Positions 18,319 through 26,140 of a stretch of 64,000 bases of DNA are shown here, piece after piece. Source of the stretch: Bacteroidales bacterium. Its GTDB lineage: Bacteria > Bacteroidota > Bacteroidia > Bacteroidales > F082. Below the pieces are notes generated by a model that did not search any database, had not been told where the DNA came from, and saw only the letters and a program-made list of their open reading frames with translations. Positions within the stretch are counted from its first letter, which is position 1; each line of letters begins with the position of its first letter. The translations under genes and the position numbers were made by a program. The stretch spans positions 124,001 to 188,000 of the forward strand of contig JAKSMV010000002.1 in assembly GCA_024400425.1 (NCBI GenBank), written 5' to 3'.

Positions 18319-19282
18319 AAAACTTTGCGTCAGGCATCTTGCCGCCTATGATTTGCGGATCCAATTCATAAAACACACGGAGATAATCTTCAATTTGCTG
18401 TTGCACGTCTTTTGCAGCGGCCACGCGGAGATGGGAACGCGGAATGGAGTTTTCGGCTGCAACCGCATCGTCAATAATGCCATATTTCACTGCCAGTTGC
18501 GCTGCTTCTTTCACATTGCCGTTCACCCAATCCACCGATTTTGCGTAGGCTTGCACGACGGCATCGACAACTTCTTTTTGGTTTTCAGCGATTTCGGCGC
18601 GGCAGATGAAAGCCGTTTCAGCCAAAGGAATCCCCTTGGTTTTCTGCCATTCTTCGCTGAGATTCATCAAAATATGCAATGATGGATTTTTCTCCAAAGC
18701 CATGCTCAGGTAAGGTTCCGAGATGACGCTCAAATCGGCGCGGCCAGCCATTGTGGCATTCGCCAAATCGATGTGTGTCGGGAAACGGTAGTCCAAATCG
18801 ACATCTTCGTAGGGTTTGAGGCCGTTTTCAGTCATAAGATAGCGGAACATCACATCGGGCGTCATGCCTTTGGCCATCAGATAGACTTTTCGGCCTTTCA
18901 AGTCGTCCCACGACTGGATGGTGCTGTCGTTGCCGCAGAGGTAAAGCGTTCCCCAAACCGGCACCGCAGCAAAATGATAATCAATGCCTTTGTTGTAAAG
19001 CAAGGCCGCCATTGTGGTGGGCAGATTGGCAAAGTCGGCGCTGCCGTCGAGCATCATTTTGCGCACTTGAAGCGGCTCATCGAAAACCTGAATCTCGACA
19101 TTGGCATTTTCCATTTGCTTCACGCTGTCGATGAATTGCAACATTCCCATTGAAGAAGGACCGCGCAAAGTTGCGATAACATAATGGTTTTCAGTCTTTT
19201 CGTTTTTGTTTTCACCGCACGATGGAAACCAAGCGAGAAAGGCTAAAGCCGCAATCAATATGCAAGACGATTTGAATTTCAT
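18311..19282 (-). CDS. ABC substrate-binding lipoprotein (NMT1/THI5-SsuA-like)
   Basis: A 323-residue lipoprotein: signal with lipobox ending WFPSC (Cys22), then a periplasmic-binding-protein type II fold of the NMT1/SsuA/TauA kind (RGPSSMGMLQF near the N-terminus, GRADLSVISEPYLSMAL in the middle). Family members bind sulfonates, taurine, nitrate or pyrimidine precursors of thiamine; the ligand cannot be assigned here, and no thiamine or sulfur genes are nearby. It is first in its operon. A -7 box lies only 4 nt before its ATG. Confidence 0.85.
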   Translation of the reverse strand: MKFKSSCILIAALAFLAWFPSCGENKNEKTENHYVIATLRGPSSMGMLQFIDSVKQMENANVEIQVFDEPLQVRKMMLDGSADFANLPTTMAALLYNKGIDYHFAAVPVWGTLYLCGNDSTIQSWDDLKGRKVYLMAKGMTPDVMFRYLMTENGLKPYEDVDLDYRFPTHIDLANATMAGRADLSVISEPYLSMALEKNPSLHILMNLSEEWQKTKGIPLAETAFICRAEIAENQKEVVDAVVQAYAKSVDWVNGNVKEAAQLAVKYGIIDDAVAAENSIPRSHLRVAAAKDVQQQIEDYLRVFYELDPQIIGGKMPDAKFYE

Positions 19283-19286
19283 GGCG

Positions 19287-19294
19287 CAAAAATA
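19287..19294 (-). promoter_or_regulatory. Bacteroidetes -7 box, ABC operon (very short leader)
   Basis: On the minus strand TATTTTTG ends 4 nt before the ATG at 19282. Transcription normally begins several bases downstream of this box, so the mRNA may be leaderless. Confidence 0.5.
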
Positions 19295-19315
19295 GGGAAA
19301 TTATCATTTTGGTTT

Positions 19316-19336
19316 GTAGAGACGCGATTCGCGTCT
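19316..19336. repeat. Dispersed palindromic element, copy 2 (CGATTCG core)
   Basis: Begins GTAGAGACG. AGACGCGA and its complement TCGCGTCT flank a single T. It lies between the minus-strand ABC operon and the DUF1295 gene. Confidence 0.8.
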
Positions 19337-19381
19337 GAGAAACCTAAAATCGGTGAACAAATTCACCAAAATTAAGGTTTC

Positions 19382-20185
19382 TTACGCTTGCAGCCACTTA
19401 TATTTGGCCAGACTGTAAATCGGCAGGAAAGGGATCAGGATAGGTGTTTTCTTGACATATTCCTGATATTCAGGGTCGTTGCCGTAAGTTGTAACTTGTC
19501 GGAGTTCCAAACGGCGCGCACCGCTGAACATCACATAGATGATGCCGATGTAACCGATGGCGGCTACAATCCATTGCCAAGTGCTGCAACTTGCACCGAT
19601 GCAAGTCAGGAAACAACCCGTCCACAAGGTGACTTCGCCCAAATAATTCGGGCAGCGGACAATCTTATATAATCCCGTGTCGACAAATCGCTTCGGATTG
19701 ACTTTCTTGGCAGCGCTTTTCTGAGCATCGGCAGCCGCTTCGAGGCAAGCGCCGGCAACCATCAGCACGGCACCAATCCAAGCCCATGTGTTGCTAATTG
19801 GAAGATTTTCAGCGGTATTGCTCAGGCGGAAAGCCACAGGACTGATTTCGGCCACATAAAGAATGGCGCAGAAAATCCAAACCATCATCACTTCAAAAAC
19901 GGGCTTTTTCTCTTGCAAGGATGGGTCGTAAAGGATTTTGCGGTAGTCGGCACTTTTCCGTTCGCGCTTGAAAAGATAAATGCCCAAACGGCAGCCGTAG
20001 GCAAACAGAACCAGACAAAGAACAATGGTCGGCACGCTGAGCGAACCCCAGAAAACAATGGCAATCGTGGCAGCCAACGCAGCAATGCCAAAGCCGTAGC
20101 CAATGCTGAAAAAATAGATGAAATACTTGAAACCCACGCTTGAAGCAAGCAGAGATACGATGAAAAGGATTAACAAATAATGCAT
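19382..20185 (-). CDS. DUF1295 / steroid 5-alpha-reductase-like membrane protein
   Basis: About 267 residues with 6-7 membrane helices. The C-terminal part carries RFVDTGLYKIVRCPNYLGEV, the usual DUF1295/isoprenylcysteine-methyltransferase-like motif with an invariant Arg/His/Pro-Asn pattern (here RCPNYLGE). The family includes steroid reductases and small-molecule reductases; the substrate here is unknown. The longest frame begins at 20242, but a -7 box (20210-20217) lies downstream of that codon, so ATG at 20185 (MHYLLILF) is preferred. It is divergent from the OxyR-like gene. Confidence 0.8.
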   Translation of the reverse strand: MHYLLILFIVSLLASSVGFKYFIYFFSIGYGFGIAALAATIAIVFWGSLSVPTIVLCLVLFAYGCRLGIYLFKRERKSADYRKILYDPSLQEKKPVFEVMMVWIFCAILYVAEISPVAFRLSNTAENLPISNTWAWIGAVLMVAGACLEAAADAQKSAAKKVNPKRFVDTGLYKIVRCPNYLGEVTLWTGCFLTCIGASCSTWQWIVAAIGYIGIIYVMFSGARRLELRQVTTYGNDPEYQEYVKKTPILIPFLPIYSLAKYKWLQA

Positions 20186-20209
20186 AATTCGATGATTTTT
20201 TTGGTTTTG

Positions 20210-20217
20210 CAAAGATA
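20210..20217 (-). promoter_or_regulatory. Bacteroidetes -7 box, DUF1295 gene
   Basis: TATCTTTG on the minus strand, 24 nt before ATG 20185. It decides the start in favour of that codon. Confidence 0.6.
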
Positions 20218-20293
20218 GGTTTTTGTTCTTTTCGGATAACAAAAGCTGATATTTTTCTCATATGGTATATCGAAACTGTTACTGATTATTTCC

Positions 20294-20316
20294 TAATTTT
20301 GCATAGTCTAATTTTG
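20294..20316 (+). promoter_or_regulatory. Two overlapping -7 boxes before the OxyR-like gene
   Basis: TAATTTTG occurs at 20294-20301 and again at 20309-20316, 15 nt apart. The first gives a leader of about 15 nt to ATG 20323; the second would give an almost leaderless mRNA. Confidence 0.5.
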
Positions 20317-20322
20317 GTTGCC

Positions 20323-21246
20323 ATGACACTACAACAATTGGAATACATCATTGCCGTTGACAACTACCGGCATTTTGTGAAGGCTGCCGATTCGTGCGGC
20401 ATCACCCAACCGACGCTCAGCTCGATGATCCGTAAATTGGAAGAAGAACTCGATGTGGTCATCTTCGACCGTAACAGCCATCCCGTGAGGCCTACCATTG
20501 CAGGTGAGGAGGTCTTGCGCCAAGCCAGGATGGTGGTCTATCATGCCAAGCAGTTGCAGGAGACTTCGCTCAGCGAGAAGAAACGGGCGAGTGGAAACAT
20601 CCATATCGGCATCACACCGACCATTGCACCTTACATCATCCCGAAGCTCTTTCATCGTGTCAATGATAATCCCGACATCACCATGCAAGCCAGCGAGCTG
20701 CACCGCAATGTGCTGATTGACAAGCTGAAGAATGCCGAACTTGACATGGCCATCATGTCGTGTCCGCATGAAGTTGAGGGCTTGCTTTCGGTTCCGCTTT
20801 ATAGAGAGAAGTTCTTTGCCTACGTCTCGCCCAGCGACCCGCTTTATCAGCAAGAGAGCATCTGTTCGCGAACCATGCCGAGCGAACGTTTGTGGGCATT
20901 GAAGCACGAGATTAGTTTCCAGCTGCAAGTCAGCGAATTTTGCGACCAAGAATCGCAAAGGAGCCTGCTCTACGAATCGGGTAGTGTGGCCACGCTGCTT
21001 CATATCGTCAACGAGAACGAAGGCTTTACCATTATCCCCGAGCTTCATATCCCTATGATTCGCGAAGAACACCGTTGCAACCTTCGCCCGCTCGTCGATC
21101 CTGTTCCCGTGAGGAATGTCTCGCTATTCATCCGTAACGATTATGTCAGGGAAGCCTTGCTCAATTTCGTTGTCAATGCCATCAAGACCATCGTTCCCGA
21201 ACACATGATTGACGAGCACCTGCTGAAGTATCCGGTGAGGTTGTAA
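20323..21246 (+). CDS. OxyR-like LysR regulator with Ser at the peroxidatic Cys position
   Basis: A 307-residue LysR-type regulator: winged HTH at residues 1-60 (AADSCGITQPTLSSMIRKLE) and a C-terminal effector domain. Sequence style is that of OxyR. In E. coli OxyR, Cys199 and Cys208 form the peroxide-sensing disulfide (LEDGHCLRDQAMGFC). The matching stretch here is LKHEISFQLQVSEFC: without gaps, the first Cys becomes Ser198 and the second is kept as Cys207. The protein therefore probably cannot sense peroxide by the classical route; it may be constitutive, respond to another signal, or not be a true OxyR. The start at ATG 20323 gives the standard LysR N-terminus (MTLQQLEYI). No catalase or peroxiredoxin gene is adjacent. 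Confidence 0.82.
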   Translation: MTLQQLEYIIAVDNYRHFVKAADSCGITQPTLSSMIRKLEEELDVVIFDRNSHPVRPTIAGEEVLRQARMVVYHAKQLQETSLSEKKRASGNIHIGITPTIAPYIIPKLFHRVNDNPDITMQASELHRNVLIDKLKNAELDMAIMSCPHEVEGLLSVPLYREKFFAYVSPSDPLYQQESICSRTMPSERLWALKHEISFQLQVSEFCDQESQRSLLYESGSVATLLHIVNENEGFTIIPELHIPMIREEHRCNLRPLVDPVPVRNVSLFIRNDYVREALLNFVVNAIKTIVPEHMIDEHLLKYPVRL

Positions 21247-21252
21247 TTTCAT

Positions 21253-21260
21253 TATCTTTG
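21253..21260 (+). promoter_or_regulatory. Bacteroidetes -7 box before cupin gene
   Basis: TATCTTTG, 18 nt before ATG 21279 and only 7 nt after the stop of the OxyR-like gene, giving the cupin-recG pair its own promoter. Confidence 0.6.
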
Positions 21261-21278
21261 CAGTCTTAATAGTATCAC

Positions 21279-21734
21279 ATGGACGCAATCAAATACATCG
21301 AAAAGCTGGGCCTTGAACCTCATCCCGAAGGGGGCTACTTCAAGCAGGTTTATGGCAATGACGAGACGGGCACGAAAGCCGTCTCCACCATCTATTATAT
21401 GCTTACCGACGACAAGATCTCGGCCTTCCACCGTCTGCACGACATGACCGAAATCTGGTATTTTCATGCTGGTGAACGGCTGAATCTCTACGTTATCAAT
21501 CCTGATGGAGAACTTGTTGTGCATCACTTGTTTGCAAACAATGAGATGCAAGTCGTCATCGAGCCTGAACAATGGTTTGCAGCCGAAATACCTACCAAAA
21601 ATGGTTTCTGCCTGGTGGGCTGTTCGGTGACGCCCGCCTTCAACTACGAGAACTTCGAGTTGGCCAAGAAGGATGAACTTCTGAAGGCCTTCCCGCAACA
21701 TGCCGAACTGATTGAACGGATGTGCGTAAACTGA
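21279..21734 (+). CDS. DUF985 cupin-domain protein
   Basis: A 151-residue single-domain cupin of the DUF985 (YML079w-like) family. Features are the N-terminal LGLEPHPEGGYFKQVY and the cupin strand segments EIWYFHAGERLNLYVI and WFAAEIPTKNGFCLVGCSVTPAF. No catalytic activity can be read from sequence. It lies 7 nt before recG and is likely co-transcribed. Confidence 0.88.
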   Translation: MDAIKYIEKLGLEPHPEGGYFKQVYGNDETGTKAVSTIYYMLTDDKISAFHRLHDMTEIWYFHAGERLNLYVINPDGELVVHHLFANNEMQVVIEPEQWFAAEIPTKNGFCLVGCSVTPAFNYENFELAKKDELLKAFPQHAELIERMCVN

Positions 21735-21741
21735 ATCGCTG

Positions 21742-23847
21742 ATGGAACAGAATCTGCTGCAGACGAAGATTGCCTATCTGAAGGGTGTCGGGCCAAAGAA
21801 AGCCGAGATTCTTCAGAAGGAATTGGGCGTGTTCACCTATCAGGACATGCTCAACCAGTTTCCGTTTCGCTACATCGACCGCAGCCAGATTCAGAAGGTA
21901 GCCAACATCAACGACGACACCGTCTATTACCAGCTCATCGGAACCATTTCCAATCTGCAACTCATCGGCAAGCCTCGCGCCACCCGTGCCACGGCTCGCT
22001 TCTCCGACGATTCGGGCAGCATCGAAATCGTCTTCTTCCGCGGACTGAAATGGATTAAGGACCGCTTCAAGCCAGGTGTGAGATATGTGCTTTTCGGCAA
22101 GGCCAGCGAGTTTAACCATAACTTCAACTTCGTTCATCCCGAAATCGAAGAATACAATCCTAACGACCCGCTCATCGGTGAAGGTCTGCAAGGGGTTTAT
22201 AATTCTACGGAACGATTGAGAGACAATGGATTAGGACCACGAACCATCGCAAAATTGCAGAAATTGGTTTTGCAGCAGGTATGGGATTTCATTCCAGAAA
22301 CGCTGCCAAAATACCTTCTTGAACAAGAAAACCTGATTCCGCGCAAATACGCTTACTATCAGATTCATCTGCCTTCCAACAATATTGAAATACAGCAAGC
22401 TACGCGTCGACTGAAATTCGAGGAGCATTTCTTTTTCCAGCTCAAATTGTTGCGCAACAAGATGCACCGCGAGCAAACCGTGAAGAGCCATGTCTTCGAG
22501 GTTGTTGGCGACTATTTCAACGAGTTTTACCAGCATCATCTGCCGTTTCCGCTCACCAATGCGCAGAAACGTGTCATCAAGGAAATCCGCCGCGACTTGG
22601 CATCGGGACACCAGATGAACCGCCTGCTGCAAGGCGATGTGGGCAGCGGCAAGACCATTGTCGCCCTCATGGTGATGCTTTTGGCTCTGGACAATGGTTT
22701 TCAGGCTTGTCTGATGGCACCGACAGAAATTCTTGCCAACCAGCATTTTGCGACCATCAAGGAGATGCTTGAGGGCATGAATGTGAACTTCGCCTTGCTG
22801 ACAGGTTCCACAAAGATAGGAGAGAGGCGAAAGATTTACGCCGAGTTGGCCGACGGCACGATGCAAATCGTGATTGGCACTCACGCCTTGATTGAGAGCA
22901 AGGTGGTTTTCAAGAACTTGGGACTCGCCATCATTGATGAGCAACATCGTTTTGGCGTGGAGCAAAGGGCGAAATTCTACGAAAAGGCGGCCTTGCCACC
23001 ACACACCCTTGTGATGACGGCCACACCCATTCCGCGCACCCTCGCCATGACGCAATACGGCGACTTGGACGTCTCGAAAATCGATGAACTTCCGCCTGGA
23101 AGAAAGCCTGTGCAGACTTATCACCTTTACAGCGACGACCGCTATCGCATCATGGTGTTCATGAAGCAGCAGATTGCCCTCGGCCGACAGATTTATGTGG
23201 TGTATCCCTGCATTAAGGAGTCGGAAAAGACCGATATGATAGCCTTGCAGGCGGGTTACGAGGCCTTGCTGCGCGATTTTCCCGAACCGCAATACAAACT
23301 CTGTGTCTGTCACGGTCAGCTGAGCGCAGAAGACAAAGACTGGGAGATGCAGCGTTTCATCACGAAAAACGCACAAATCATGGTGGCCACTACCGTCATC
23401 GAGGTGGGTGTGAATGTGCCCAATGCCTCGGTGATGATTATCGAGAATGCTAACCGCTTCGGACTCTCACAGCTGCATCAGCTGAGAGGCCGTGTGGGTC
23501 GCGGTGCCGACCAGTCGTATTGCATCCTCGTCACCGACCACAAGCTCACCAACGATGGCAAGATGCGCATGAAGACCATGTGCAGCAGCAACGATGGCTT
23601 CGTGATTGCCGAGGCCGACCTCGAATTGCGCGGTCCTGGCGAGACAGGCGGCACGCGCCAGTCGGGACAGATAGAGATGATGATTGGCGATTTGCAGAAA
23701 GACGGCGAACTGATTCCGCACGTCCGCGAAGCCGCCATCAACCTGCTTGCCGACGACCCGAAGCTCATCAAGCCCGAAAACCGCATGTTGCGCGAGCACT
23801 ACAAGGAATTGTTCGCCCAAACCTTCGACTGGAGCCAAATCGGATAG
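21742..23847 (+). CDS. recG: ATP-dependent DNA helicase RecG
   Basis: A 701-residue superfamily 2 helicase that reverses stalled forks and processes branched DNA. An N-terminal wedge/OB-fold (about residues 60-150) is followed by the helicase core: Walker A GDVGSGKT (about residue 300), DEQH box IIDEQHRFG, motif III TATPIPRT, and motif VI QLHQLRGRVGRG. Length and motif order are standard. Its stop codon TAG abuts a dispersed palindromic element. Confidence 0.97.
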   Translation: MEQNLLQTKIAYLKGVGPKKAEILQKELGVFTYQDMLNQFPFRYIDRSQIQKVANINDDTVYYQLIGTISNLQLIGKPRATRATARFSDDSGSIEIVFFRGLKWIKDRFKPGVRYVLFGKASEFNHNFNFVHPEIEEYNPNDPLIGEGLQGVYNSTERLRDNGLGPRTIAKLQKLVLQQVWDFIPETLPKYLLEQENLIPRKYAYYQIHLPSNNIEIQQATRRLKFEEHFFFQLKLLRNKMHREQTVKSHVFEVVGDYFNEFYQHHLPFPLTNAQKRVIKEIRRDLASGHQMNRLLQGDVGSGKTIVALMVMLLALDNGFQACLMAPTEILANQHFATIKEMLEGMNVNFALLTGSTKIGERRKIYAELADGTMQIVIGTHALIESKVVFKNLGLAIIDEQHRFGVEQRAKFYEKAALPPHTLVMTATPIPRTLAMTQYGDLDVSKIDELPPGRKPVQTYHLYSDDRYRIMVFMKQQIALGRQIYVVYPCIKESEKTDMIALQAGYEALLRDFPEPQYKLCVCHGQLSAEDKDWEMQRFITKNAQIMVATTVIEVGVNVPNASVMIIENANRFGLSQLHQLRGRVGRGADQSYCILVTDHKLTNDGKMRMKTMCSSNDGFVIAEADLELRGPGETGGTRQSGQIEMMIGDLQKDGELIPHVREAAINLLADDPKLIKPENRMLREHYKELFAQTFDWSQIG

Positions 23848-23872
23848 TAGAGACGCGCCATGGCACGTCTCT
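23847..23872. repeat. Dispersed palindromic element, copy 3
   Basis: Begins GTAGAGACGCGCCATGG, ends with the complementary GTCTCT. The first G is the last base of the recG stop codon. One base of the right arm differs from perfect symmetry. Confidence 0.9.
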
Positions 23873-23887
23873 TAATAATGTATCGCT

Positions 23888-23914
23888 GTGAGACGCGCCA
23901 TGGCGCGTCTCTAC
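23888..23914. repeat. Dispersed palindromic element, copy 4 (perfect palindrome)
   Basis: GAGACGCGCCA followed directly by its complement (23890-23911), a perfect 22-bp palindrome ending in TAC. It lies 15 nt from copy 3, so the two form a pair. Confidence 0.9.
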
Positions 23915-23936
23915 AGGCACAAAATCAATATTTTTG

Positions 23937-23944
23937 TATCTTTG
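23937..23944 (+). promoter_or_regulatory. Bacteroidetes -7 box before S46 peptidase
   Basis: TATCTTTG, 22 nt before ATG 23967. It excludes the longer frame beginning with TTG at 23934. Confidence 0.65.
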
Positions 23945-23966
23945 CCCCAAATTTCAAATTATCGTT

Positions 23967-26105
23967 ATGAAAAGATTAGCCTTTCTTTTGACCTTCGCGG
24001 TTTTGTTTCCTTCGTGCCTTATAATGGCTGGTGAAGGAATGTGGATTCCTATGTTGTTGCAATACAACGAAAAAGAGATGCAGGAAATGGGTATGCGTAT
24101 CACTGCCGACGACATTTACAGCATCAATCACAGCTCGCTGAAAGATGCCATCGTGCTCTTTGGCGGCGGCTGCACGGGCGAAATCGTCAGCGACTATGGT
24201 CTGCTGCTCACCAACCACCACTGCGGCTATGGCAGCATCCAACGTCACAGCTCTGTTGAACACGATTACCTCACCGATGGCTTCTGGGCCAATGACCGTT
24301 CGCAAGAGTTGCCTTGTCCGGGCATGAGTGTCACCTTCTTGCGCGAGATGCGCGATGTGACCTCGCGAGTTCTTGAAGGCGTCACCGACGATATGGACGA
24401 AGCCGACCGCCAAAGTAAAATAGAAGCCAACATCAAGAAAATCACTGCTGAAGTGGAGAAGGAAACCGAATATAAAGTCAGCATCAAGCCTTTCTTCTTG
24501 GGCAACGAATACTACTTGCTGCTCAACGAAGTCTATACCGATATCCGCCTTGTGGGTTGTCCGCCAAGCAATATCGGCAAGTTTGGTGGCGACACCGACA
24601 ACTGGGTTTGGCCACGTCACACTGGCGACTTCAGTATCTTCCGTGTGTATGCCGACAAGGACGGACATCCAGCCGACTACAGCGCTGAAAATGTGCCATA
24701 TAAGCCTGCCAAGCATCTCGACATTTCGCTGAAAGGTGCCGTCGAAGGCGACTTCACTTTCGTGTTTGGCTATCCCGCCCGCACCAGCGAATATCTGCCC
24801 GCCGTGGCCGTTGACCAGGAAGCCAACCTCATCGACCCCATCACCGTTGACTTGCGCGGAAAGATTCTGGACATCTACAACAAGTATCAGGAACAAGACA
24901 AGAAAGTACGCATCCAATATGCTTCGAAGCACGCTGGCTTGGGCAACGGCTGGAAGAAATGGATGGGTGTCACCGAAGGCATCAACCATTTCCACGGTGT
25001 TGAGAAAAAGCAATTCTTTGAAGAAGACTTCCAAAATTGGGCTTCAGGCGATGAAAGTCGTGCCCAATATGTCAATTTGCTTGGCCAATTCGAGAAAAAC
25101 TATAAGGATTTGGAGCTTTTCCAGTTGGCTTATACCTATGTGGCCGAAGCCGGAATGAACATCGAACTCTTCAGTTTTGCAGGCAAGTTTGCCAAACTCG
25201 CACAAGTCACGAAAGAAACGCCTCAAGAGGACATCGACAAGATGATTGCTTCGCTGAAAGGCTCCGCTAAGTCGTTCTTCAAGGATTATTACATGCCTAT
25301 CGACAAGGAAGTCGCAGCCATGCTGCTGAAAGAATACATCAAGGCGCAACCTGCCGATTTCCGTCCCGCTTTCCTGAACGACATCAAGGACGTTGACGAA
25401 TATGTGGAAACCTTGTTCGCCAAGTCGTTCCTCGTTTCGGAAGAAAGTGTAAATGCTTTCTTGGATGGTTTCAAGGCAAAGAGTGTCAAGAAGTTGCAGA
25501 ACGACCCGGCTTTCGTGGCTTACCAAAGCATCATCGGTTTCTATCGCGACCATGTGTATCCTTCGCTTGCTTCCATTACCGAAGACAACCAGCGTTTGCA
25601 GCGCATCTACATGAAAGGACAGATGGAAATGCAGCCCGAAAAGCGTTTCTCGCCCGATGCCAACTTTACGCTTCGCGTGACTTATGGTAAGATTGAAGGC
25701 TTCAAGCCGAAAGATGGCATGAACTACCGTCACTTCACCACGTTGGAAGGCATCATGCAGAAGGAGAATCCCGACATCTACGACTATGTCGTCGAGCCAC
25801 GCCTGAAAGAGCTTTACAACAACAAGGACTATGGCCGCTATGCCGACAAGGACGGCACCATGCACGTGGCGTTCACCGCTTCGGTCCACACCACGGGCGG
25901 CAACTCGGGTAGCCCGATTCTGAATGCCGATGGCCAACTCTTGGGCCTCAACTTCGACCGCTGCTGGGAAGGCACGATGAGCGACTTGATTTATGACCCT
26001 AGCATCTGTCGTAACATCTCTGTCGATATTCGCTATGTGCTTTTCATCATCGACAAGTTTGCAGGTGCCAAGCACCTTGTTGACGAAATGACAATTGTAG
26101 AATGA
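23967..26105 (+). CDS. S46 dipeptidyl-peptidase, DPP11 type (Asp/Glu-specific)
   Basis: A 712-residue periplasmic serine exopeptidase with a signal peptide (about 1-20). Catalytic marks: TNHHCGYGSIQ (His84/85), GGDTDNWVWPRHTGDF holding the Asp, and TGGNSGSPILN with Ser647. In Porphyromonas gingivalis DPP11 the nucleophile is Ser655 and Arg673 confers preference for acidic P1 residues; here Arg665 (GLNFDRCWEG) sits exactly 18 residues after Ser647, matching that spacing. DPP7 has Gly at this place. So cleavage of dipeptides after Asp/Glu is predicted. It is followed by an M16 peptidase 35 nt away, consistent with use of peptides for nutrition. Confidence 0.92.
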   Translation: MKRLAFLLTFAVLFPSCLIMAGEGMWIPMLLQYNEKEMQEMGMRITADDIYSINHSSLKDAIVLFGGGCTGEIVSDYGLLLTNHHCGYGSIQRHSSVEHDYLTDGFWANDRSQELPCPGMSVTFLREMRDVTSRVLEGVTDDMDEADRQSKIEANIKKITAEVEKETEYKVSIKPFFLGNEYYLLLNEVYTDIRLVGCPPSNIGKFGGDTDNWVWPRHTGDFSIFRVYADKDGHPADYSAENVPYKPAKHLDISLKGAVEGDFTFVFGYPARTSEYLPAVAVDQEANLIDPITVDLRGKILDIYNKYQEQDKKVRIQYASKHAGLGNGWKKWMGVTEGINHFHGVEKKQFFEEDFQNWASGDESRAQYVNLLGQFEKNYKDLELFQLAYTYVAEAGMNIELFSFAGKFAKLAQVTKETPQEDIDKMIASLKGSAKSFFKDYYMPIDKEVAAMLLKEYIKAQPADFRPAFLNDIKDVDEYVETLFAKSFLVSEESVNAFLDGFKAKSVKKLQNDPAFVAYQSIIGFYRDHVYPSLASITEDNQRLQRIYMKGQMEMQPEKRFSPDANFTLRVTYGKIEGFKPKDGMNYRHFTTLEGIMQKENPDIYDYVVEPRLKELYNNKDYGRYADKDGTMHVAFTASVHTTGGNSGSPILNADGQLLGLNFDRCWEGTMSDLIYDPSICRNISVDIRYVLFIIDKFAGAKHLVDEMTIVE

Positions 26106-26140
26106 TTTAATTTATTGATAATCAACTTTATATTTAATCT

